Part shown: in pieces, positions 58,284 through 64,000 of the stretch
How the letters are laid out: each line of letters opens with the position of its first letter
Position numbering within the stretch: position 1 is the first letter of the stretch
Assembly: GCF_001021385.1 (NCBI RefSeq)
Contig: NZ_CP011773.1
Coordinates: 868,001 to 932,000, forward strand
From: Mycobacterium sp. EPa45
Lineage (GTDB): Bacteria > Actinomycetota > Actinomycetes > Mycobacteriales > Mycobacteriaceae
Reading direction: 5' to 3'
Length of the DNA: 64,000 nucleotides
Position numbers and translations under genes: made by a program
Notes under the pieces: model-generated
Databases searched by the model: none
What the model was told of the DNA's origin: nothing
The model's input: only the letters and a program-made list of their open reading frames with translations

Positions 58284-59291
58284 GTGAGTACTCCGGCCAC
58301 GGTGGTAGCAGGGGTGGACTTTGGTGACCCGGCGTTCGCCAAGAGCGTCCGCGACGGGGTTGGTCGTGTCGAAGAGCTCATGAGCACCGAACTGCGGGGC
58401 GGTGACGAGCTGATGACCGAAGCCGTTGTCCACCTGTTCGAAGCCGGCGGCAAGCGTTTCCGCCCTCTGTTCACGGTTCTGTCGGCCCAGATCGGCCCGG
58501 AGCCCGACGCCTGGCAGGTCACGGTGGCCGGCGCGGTGATCGAGCTGGTGCACCTGGCCACGCTTTATCACGACGACGTCATGGACGAGGCGCAGATGCG
58601 CCGCGGGGCGCCCAGTGCCAACGCCCGCTGGGGCAACAACATCGCGATTCTTGCCGGCGACTACCTGTTCGCGACGGCATCGCGGCTGGTGAGCCGCCTG
58701 GGCCCGGACGCGGTGCGGATCATCGCTGAAACGTTCGCCCAGCTGGTCACCGGCCAGATGCGCGAAACCAAGGGCAACACCAACGGCGTGGATCCGGTCG
58801 ATCACTACTTGAAGGTGATCTACGAGAAGACCGCCTGCCTGATCGCGGCGTCCGGTCGGTTCGGGGCCACGTTCGCCGGTGCCACCGAAGACCAGATCGA
58901 ACGGCTGAGCCGGCTCGGCGGCATCGTCGGCACCGCATTCCAGATCTCCGACGACATCATCGACATCGACAGCGACCCCGATGAGTCGGGCAAGACCCCG
59001 GGCACCGACCTGCGTGAAGGCGTGCACACGCTGCCGGTGCTGTATGCGCTGCAAGACACCGGCCACGATGCGGATCGGCTGCGTGAGCTGGTGAAAGGTC
59101 CCGTCGAGGACGACGACACCTTGGCCGAGGCGCTGGCGCTGCTGCGCGCCGGCGACGGCATCACCAAAGCCAAGGCCACCGTGCAGCGCTACGCCGAGCA
59201 GGCCGGCGAGGAGCTGGCCGGTTTGCCGGACGGGCCGGGCCGTCGGGCACTGGCATCACTGATGGATTACACGATCAACCGCCACGGCTGA
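58284..59291 (+). CDS. grcC1: Polyprenyl diphosphate synthase (GrcC1)
   Basis: 335 aa from GTG 58284, the same length as Rv0562. Trans-isoprenyl synthase: GGKRFRPLF, first aspartate-rich motif DDVMDE (Asp97-Asp101) and second SDDIIDIDSD. Residues before the first motif (LATLYH) lack bulky aromatic blocks at the immediately preceding positions, consistent with a long-chain product. It probably makes the C45-type side-chain precursor for menaquinone, used by MenA at 6148-7017. Confidence 0.92.
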   Translation: MSTPATVVAGVDFGDPAFAKSVRDGVGRVEELMSTELRGGDELMTEAVVHLFEAGGKRFRPLFTVLSAQIGPEPDAWQVTVAGAVIELVHLATLYHDDVMDEAQMRRGAPSANARWGNNIAILAGDYLFATASRLVSRLGPDAVRIIAETFAQLVTGQMRETKGNTNGVDPVDHYLKVIYEKTACLIAASGRFGATFAGATEDQIERLSRLGGIVGTAFQISDDIIDIDSDPDESGKTPGTDLREGVHTLPVLYALQDTGHDADRLRELVKGPVEDDDTLAEALALLRAGDGITKAKATVQRYAEQAGEELAGLPDGPGRRALASLMDYTINRHG

Positions 59292-59368
59292 CCGGCGATT
59301 CGCGGAACCAGACGGTTGGTGCGAGGCGTTAATCTCCCGAACAGTGCGTTTGCTCGTAGGAGGATTTG

Positions 59369-60235
59369 ATGACTTGGCACCCGACCGCCAATACGTTCAA
59401 GACGTTCGCGCTGCTCGTCGGGATGTCAGCGCTGATCGTCTTCATCGGTTCACTGTTCGGCCGCAACGTGATGTTCCTGGCGCTGGTCTTCGCCATCGGC
59501 ATGAACGTCTACGTGTACTTCAACTCCGACAAGCTTGCGCTGCGCGCCATGCACGCCCAGCCCATCACCGAGGTTCAGGCGCCGCAGATCTACTCGATCG
59601 TCCGCGAACTGGCCACCGCCGCGCACCAGCCGATGCCGCGGCTCTACATCAGCGACACGGCCAACCCCAACGCGTTCGCCACCGGCCGCAACCCGCGCAA
59701 TGCGGCGGTGTGCGTCACCACCGGGATCCTCAACATCCTCAGCGAGCGTGAACTGCGTGCGGTGCTCGGCCATGAGCTGTCCCACGTCTACAACCGCGAC
59801 ATCCTCATCTCGTGCGTGGCCGGTGCGCTGGCGTCGGTGATCACCGCGTTGGCTAACATCGCGATGTTCGCCGGCATGTTCGGCGGCAACAACCGCGAAG
59901 GTGGTCCCAATCCGTTTGCGCTGCTGCTGGTTTCGTTGCTCGGGCCGATCGCTGCCACCTTGATCCGGCTGGCTGTGTCCCGGTCGCGGGAGTACCAGGC
60001 CGACGAGTCCGGGGCCGAACTGTCCGGTGATCCGCTGGCGCTGGCATCGGCGCTGCGCAAGATCAGCGGCGGGGTGGAGAACGCGCCGCTGCCTCCCGAA
60101 CCTCAGCTTGCCGACCAGGCCCACCTGATGATCGCCAGCCCGTTTCGCGCCAGTGAGAAGATCGGCAAGCTGTTCTCCACCCATCCGCCGATTTCGGACC
60201 GGATCGCCCGGCTCGAGAAGATGGCCGGACACTAG
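59369..60235 (+). CDS. htpX: Membrane zinc metalloprotease HtpX
   Basis: 288 aa from ATG 59369, six bases after AGGAGG. Two N-terminal helices (residues 12-50), zinc motif [11 protein letters not shown] (His135, His139), two further helices and the third zinc ligand region [15 protein letters not shown]. It degrades misfolded membrane proteins. Matches Rv0563. The C-terminus [15 protein letters not shown] is family-typical. Monocistronic, convergent with the MscS gene (4-bp gap). Confidence 0.95.
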   Translation: MTWHPTANTFKTFALLVGMSALIVFIGSLFGRNVMFLALVFAIGMNVYVYFNSDKLALRAMHAQPITEVQAPQIYSIVRELATAAHQPMPRLYISDTANPNAFATGRNPRNAAVCVTTGILNILSERELRAVLGHELSHVYNRDILISCVAGALASVITALANIAMFAGMFGGNNREGGPNPFALLLVSLLGPIAATLIRLAVSRSREYQADESGAELSGDPLALASALRKISGGVENAPLPPEPQLADQAHLMIASPFRASEKIGKLFSTHPPISDRIARLEKMAGH

Positions 60236-60239
60236 GCCA

Positions 60240-61148
60240 CTAACTGGACGTAGCCACCGCAGCGACGTTGGTCTTCGTGGTCGGGCTGACGATGCCGGCC
60301 TGACGAAGTGAGCGCAACACCATCGCGCGCAGCTGGCGGCCCACCTCGAACTGCTTACCCGGCAGGGTGCGAGCCACCATGCGCAGGTTCACGGTGTCGA
60401 CCTTGATGCTCTCGACGCCCATCAGGGCGGGCTCGTCGAGCAGCAACTCGTCAAGTCGCTTGTCGGAGGTGGCGGCAGTCGCCACCTCGTGCAGCACGTC
60501 GTTGACCTTGTTGAGGTCCGCGGTGGCGGGCACCGGAATATCGACCACGGCACGCGCCCAGTCCTTCGACAGGTTCAACGCCTTGACGATCTGCCCGTTC
60601 GGGATGGTGAAGACCTCACCGTCGCTGGTGCGCAGCTTCGTCACGCGCAGGGTGACGTCCTCGACAGTGCCTTGAGCTTCGGCGGACGATCCGCTGACCG
60701 TCAGTGCCACCAGATCGCCGAAACCGTATTGCTTCTCGGTGATGATGAAGAATCCGCTGAGCAGGTCCTGCACGATCCGCTGGGCACCGAAACCAAGGGC
60801 GGCACCCAGCACGGCAGCCGGCGCGACGAGCGAGCCGATAGGCAGGCCGAGTTGGTCGAAGACGTCGACGGCCACCACGGTGTAGAGGATCGCGATCGCC
60901 ACCGACGAGATCACCGATGCGACCGCGGCGCGGTGCTTGGCGCTTTCCGAGCGCACCAATTCATGGCCGGTGTTGAGACGGCGCGCGATCTTGCTGGCGA
61001 CCCAGTTGATGATCCGGGTGCCGATCAACGCGGCGATGATCACCAGCACGATGTGCAGGCCTTTGGTGCGCAGCCACTCGCCCAGATTGCCGTTCCAGAA
61101 GTCGTGAAGTTCGTTGGCAGCGAGGTACGTCGTCGTTAGTGAAGTCAT
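60240..61148 (-). CDS. MscS-family mechanosensitive ion channel
   Basis: 302 aa from ATG at 61146-61148. Three membrane helices: TKGLHIVLVIIAALIGTRIINWV, AVASVISSVAIAILYTVVAVDV and the pore helix APAAVLGAALGFGAQRIVQDLLSGF, rich in alternating Gly/Ala. The beta domain follows with VEDVTLRVTKLRTSDGEVFTIPNGQI, typical of MscS. It gates open under membrane tension to release solutes in hypo-osmotic shock. Not part of the recalled Rv0563-Rv0564c interval, so an insertion relative to M. tuberculosis. Confidence 0.92.
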   Translation of the reverse strand: MTSLTTTYLAANELHDFWNGNLGEWLRTKGLHIVLVIIAALIGTRIINWVASKIARRLNTGHELVRSESAKHRAAVASVISSVAIAILYTVVAVDVFDQLGLPIGSLVAPAAVLGAALGFGAQRIVQDLLSGFFIITEKQYGFGDLVALTVSGSSAEAQGTVEDVTLRVTKLRTSDGEVFTIPNGQIVKALNLSKDWARAVVDIPVPATADLNKVNDVLHEVATAATSDKRLDELLLDEPALMGVESIKVDTVNLRMVARTLPGKQFEVGRQLRAMVLRSLRQAGIVSPTTKTNVAAVATSS

Positions 61149-61259
61149 AGTCCTTTACGCGAATTGCCTTGTCATGGCGCTCGTTTGATGTGTGTGAAGC
61201 ATCGGACCGTTGTTGCGTTTCCCGAACCGCCGGGTTCTACACCTTGGTGGTGGCGTGGA

Positions 61260-62258
61260 TCACGGCTCGTCGGCCGTGGGGACCGGGCGGGGCCGGCCGG
61301 CCCCCGGACCCGTCGCGGTGTGGTCGAAAAACCCCTTTACCGTGTCCGACACCCGCGTCAGCACGTCATTGACCAGCTTGTCGGTTTTGTCGGACAGGCT
61401 GGTGCCGGCGCCGGATGTCGAGGCCGAGTCGTCGGAGCGTCCCGGAGTGAAGTTCGGCGCAGGCCGCACGACGTTCAGGCGGGGTCCGGTGCTGGTGGCG
61501 GGCGCTGCGGGCGCGCCGACTGGTGCTGGGGTCGGGCTGGGCGGGGGAGCCGTTGGACTGGTCTGCACCGCGGCGGCCGGGCCCGGCTGCACCGCCGGTG
61601 GCGCGGGCGGCGCGGGCGGCGCGTCGGGGATGGGTGCGGGTAGGGCTTCACCGCGTACCGCGGCGCCGAGGGTCTTGTAGGCGACCAGGGTGATGTTGTT
61701 GATCCGCTGGATGATCGCGACGACGCCGTCCGGGTAGGTCAGCGTGGTGATCTGGGTGCGCGGATCGGTCTGGCAGGACGTGGTGCCGGTGCAGTCCACC
61801 CCGCCGGACTTGTCGACCGATGGCTTGGAGTCGTGGTTGGCCATCGCATTGGCGTCGGTGAAGACGTTGACCACCTGCGTCTGCGCGTGCGCGTCGAACT
61901 CGTAGTTGATGTGGAAGACGTTGCCGGACGGGTCGGCCGGGGCCATGAGTTCGAGAGTGGGGACGTCGTCGGCGAGTACCTCGCTGTCGGTGTCGGGGGC
62001 CTGCATGGCTCCATAGAGGCCGACGGGTCCGCCCAGGTAGTTCGCGTACAGGATCCCGCCATCGGCGCTGTGCTTGAATTCGCCGTCGAAGAAGTCGAAG
62101 AGCGCGTCCCCGGTCGGGTTCTCCGGGGTGCCGTGGATGATCAGCGCGGCCAGGTCGAAGTCGGGCGTGCTCAGGGCTTGTGGCTGTGTGGAAGCCAACA
62201 CCATGGTCGCGACGGCAAGGCTGAGCGCCGCAGCGCCGCCGCGCAGCGTGCTCGTCAT
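61260..62258 (-). CDS. Secreted proline-rich protein of unknown function
   Basis: 332 aa from ATG at 62256-62258. Sec signal (RGGAAALSLAVATMVLAS), a ~170-residue folded domain containing one close cysteine pair (GVDCTGTTSCQTD) and DFFDGEFKHSADGGILYANY, then a ~130-residue Pro/Ala linker and an amphipathic C-terminal segment (LVNDVLTRVSDTVKGFF). The long Pro/Ala stretch suggests spanning or association with the cell wall. No homologue recognised. Confidence 0.75.
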   Translation of the reverse strand: MTSTLRGGAAALSLAVATMVLASTQPQALSTPDFDLAALIIHGTPENPTGDALFDFFDGEFKHSADGGILYANYLGGPVGLYGAMQAPDTDSEVLADDVPTLELMAPADPSGNVFHINYEFDAHAQTQVVNVFTDANAMANHDSKPSVDKSGGVDCTGTTSCQTDPRTQITTLTYPDGVVAIIQRINNITLVAYKTLGAAVRGEALPAPIPDAPPAPPAPPAVQPGPAAAVQTSPTAPPPSPTPAPVGAPAAPATSTGPRLNVVRPAPNFTPGRSDDSASTSGAGTSLSDKTDKLVNDVLTRVSDTVKGFFDHTATGPGAGRPRPVPTADEP

Positions 62259-62421
62259 TGCCCCACCACCCCAACGGCCTCGATCAGCCGGATTCGGTCA
62301 ATTCTAGGCCGTAATTGACGGAAACGAAGGGGCCTTGGCGGTAACGAATCACGACCGCGTGGTCGAAGACCAGGTGAATGCGCAGACTGCGCCAGGAGTG
62401 GCGCTTACGTAGGGTGTGGTG

Positions 62422-62973
62422 ATGCTGAGCAGAATCCTGATCGGCCTGGTGAGCGTCGCGGGGGCGGCGGCGATCGGCGTACCGGGAGTGGCCTCGGCCG
62501 ATCCCGACCCGGCTCCTGCCCCGGTCCTTCCGAATGTCAACGCCTACAAGCCGGTCAGCCCGGTGGATTACACGGCGATGGGCGGCAACTGGTACGCCTT
62601 CGCCGGCCCGCCGGGCGTGGTCTGCGTTCTGGACAAGCAGAACGCCAGCTACGGCTGCAGCGGCGCGCTGCCCGGCGCGCCCGGTGGCGCCAACCTGGTC
62701 AGCGCCGGTCCATCCGGTGAGCCCGGATTCTCCAGCAGCGGCGCATCGCTTTATGCGGCTGCCGGAGACGTCAAGCCCCTGCCGCCGAACACGCGGCTGA
62801 GCTTCCGCGACATCAGCTGCGGTGTCGACGTCGGCGGAGTGGTGGCGTGCGTGAACAACCACGACCAAGTCGGATTCGTCGTCGGCCCGTCGGCGACGTT
62901 CACCTCGGGACCCAGCCCGATGCTGGACCGGCCGAAGAACTCCAACCCGCTGTTCCCGTCGTTCCCGGGCTAG
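62422..62973 (+). CDS. Small secreted protein of unknown function
   Basis: 183 aa from ATG 62422; GTG 62416 and 62419 precede in frame. Signal peptide SRILIGLVSVAGAAAIGVPGVASA with cleavage before DPDPAPAP. The mature part has two cysteine pairs (GVVCVLDKQNASYGCSG and ISCGVDVGGVVACVNN), suggesting two disulfides in a compact beta domain. This is a pattern of mycobacterial exported proteins without known function. Overlaps gpsA tail-to-tail by 4 bp. Confidence 0.77.
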   Translation: MLSRILIGLVSVAGAAAIGVPGVASADPDPAPAPVLPNVNAYKPVSPVDYTAMGGNWYAFAGPPGVVCVLDKQNASYGCSGALPGAPGGANLVSAGPSGEPGFSSSGASLYAAAGDVKPLPPNTRLSFRDISCGVDVGGVVACVNNHDQVGFVVGPSATFTSGPSPMLDRPKNSNPLFPSFPG

Positions 62974-63995
62974 AAGTGTGAGTCGAGGACCTCGTGGCCG
63001 GGCTTCTCGGCCATGAGGCCCCGGTAGGCCTGTTCGACGTTGGCGCCGTGGTTGACCACGGCATCGACCTCGCGGGCGATCGGCATGTTCAGGCCGTACT
63101 TCTCGGCGAACTCCATGATGACGCTGGCGGCTTTGACGCCCTCGGCGACCTGGTTCATCGAGGTGATGATCTCCTCGATCGTCTTGCCCGCGCCGAGTTG
63201 TTCGCCGACGTGGCGGTTGCGGCTGCGCTGCGAGGTGCAGGTGACGATGAGGTCGCCCATGCCGGCCAGGCCGGCGAAGGTGTCGCGATGCCCGCCGATG
63301 GCCTCGCCGAGCCGCGACATCTCGCGCACCGCACGAGCCATCACGAGCGCCCGGGTGTTCTCGCCGATGCCCAGCGAGTAGCCCATGCCGACCGCGATGG
63401 CGTAGACGTTCTTCAGTGCGCCCGCGATCTCGACTCCGACGACGTCGTCGGTGGTGTAGACGCGGAACCGCTTGGTGCGGAACATCTTCGCGAGATTGGC
63501 GGCCAGGTGCTGGTCGGGCATGGCCAGCACGGCGGCGGCGGCATAGCCGTCGGCGACCTCGCGCGCGATGTTCGGACCGGCGAGGATGCCGGCCGGGTGA
63601 CCGGGCAGAACCTCGTCGATGATCTGGCTCATGCGCATGTTCGTGCCCTGCTCGAGGCCCTTGACCAGACTCACGACGGGCACCCAGGGGCGCAGTTCCC
63701 TGCTCAGCTCGGCCAGCACGCCACGGAAGCCGTGCGACGGCACTCCCATGACGACGACGTCGGCGCAGTTGGCGGCCTCGCTGAAATCGGTGGTGGCGCG
63801 CAAGGTTTCCGAGAGCTCGACCTCGTCGCCCAGATAGCGGGAGTTGCGGTGGTTCTCGTTGATGTCCTTGGCGGTCTCCTCTGAACGAACCCACTGCAGC
63901 GTCGGCCCGCGGCGGGCGCAGATGGATGCGACGGTGGTGCCCCAGGATCCGCCACCGAGTACGACGACCTTGGGTTCGCGGCGTTCAGAAGTCAT
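62970..63995 (-). CDS. gpsA: NAD(P)-dependent glycerol-3-phosphate dehydrogenase GpsA
   Basis: 341 aa from ATG at 63993-63995, the length of Rv0564c. N-terminal VVVLGGGSWGTTVAS cofactor motif, catalytic lysine in SLVKGLEQG and EIAGALKNVYAIAVG, and substrate motif TCTSQRSRNRHVGEQLG. It reduces dihydroxyacetone phosphate to sn-glycerol-3-phosphate for phospholipid synthesis. Complete in the window, with its start five bases from the right edge. Confidence 0.96.
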   Translation of the reverse strand: MTSERREPKVVVLGGGSWGTTVASICARRGPTLQWVRSEETAKDINENHRNSRYLGDEVELSETLRATTDFSEAANCADVVVMGVPSHGFRGVLAELSRELRPWVPVVSLVKGLEQGTNMRMSQIIDEVLPGHPAGILAGPNIAREVADGYAAAAVLAMPDQHLAANLAKMFRTKRFRVYTTDDVVGVEIAGALKNVYAIAVGMGYSLGIGENTRALVMARAVREMSRLGEAIGGHRDTFAGLAGMGDLIVTCTSQRSRNRHVGEQLGAGKTIEEIITSMNQVAEGVKAASVIMEFAEKYGLNMPIAREVDAVVNHGANVEQAYRGLMAEKPGHEVLDSHF

Positions 63996-64000
63996 GGGGT

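Noticed and set aside
1..64000. tRNA, rRNA, riboswitch, insertion sequence, prophage or toxin-antitoxin genes
   Set aside because: None seen by reading; the vapBC3 pair recalled beside fadD8 in M. tuberculosis is absent here. A covariance-model and IS search would be needed to exclude small RNAs.

Overview
This window is a high-GC, gene-dense stretch of a mycobacterial chromosome. Gene order follows the Mycobacterium tuberculosis block from about Rv0525 to Rv0564c: cytochrome c maturation, menA, a methylthioadenosine phosphorylase, a galE-like gene, menE, pit, menB, fadD8, menC, bpoC, menD, mgtA, menG, menJ, grcC1, htpX and gpsA. PE_PGRS6 and fabH do not lie next to menA, and several genes absent from the M. 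tuberculosis block are inserted. This suggests a non-tuberculous, Mycolicibacterium-like species; I cannot name it from sequence alone. GTG/TTG starts and 4-bp ATGA/GTGA overlaps are common. I saw no rRNA, tRNA, CRISPR array, insertion sequence or prophage.

Layout. 1-4.4 kb: a System II cytochrome c biogenesis operon (histidine phosphatase end, TlpA-like lipoprotein, CcdA, ResB, CcsB). 4.4-7.0 kb: a ParA-like ATPase, two small membrane proteins and menA. 7.0-11.7 kb: a long AT-richer intergenic region, a secreted Ala-rich protein, a MarR regulator, a SHOCT protein, methylthioadenosine phosphorylase and a sugar epimerase. 11.7-16.6 kb: ahpC-ahpD, a nitronate monooxygenase-like enzyme, a TIGR03085-type protein and a two-component system. 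16.7-21.5 kb: a glycosyltransferase / DUF2064 / methyltransferase / molybdopterin-oxidoreductase operon and a polytopic membrane protein. 21.6-25.5 kb: an adenylate cyclase-ATPase regulator and an ArsR-SRPBCC pair. 25.1-40 kb: menE, pit with two DUF3349 paralogues, an SDR, a secreted C39-like protein, menB, two acyl-CoA synthetases and menC. 40-49.4 kb, accessory: a PGRS-like secreted protein, a TetR/oxidoreductase pair, a non-RD Ser/Thr kinase, an amino-acid permease broken by an in-frame TAG, an F420-dependent reductase, GlxA and DJ-1 family proteins and bpoC. 49.4-64 kb: menD, mgtA, menG, a CrtI-like oxidoreductase, menJ, grcC1, htpX, an MscS channel, two secreted proteins and gpsA.

The unifying theme is respiration. 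menA, B, C, D, E and G, the menaquinone side-chain reductase menJ and a polyprenyl diphosphate synthase make menaquinone, while the first operon attaches haem to c-type cytochromes. menF, an obvious menH and menI are not in the window.

Most unusual signals: (1) menE whose conserved N-terminus continues upstream of the first AUG to an AUA exactly where an ATGA-type overlap is expected; (2) a permease with a single in-frame TAG followed by 64 open, homologous-looking codons; (3) a PGRS domain carried by a Sec signal peptide plus four cysteines instead of a PE domain; (4) a perfect match to the KstR operator consensus between a fadD8-like gene and a divergent gene; (5) a palindromic operator on the ArsR promoter, with a predicted leaderless GTG transcript; (6) 18-bp direct repeats between a TetR gene and its divergent target; (7) a 65-bp dispersed intergenic repeat and several long hairpins, one apparently inside the start of resB.
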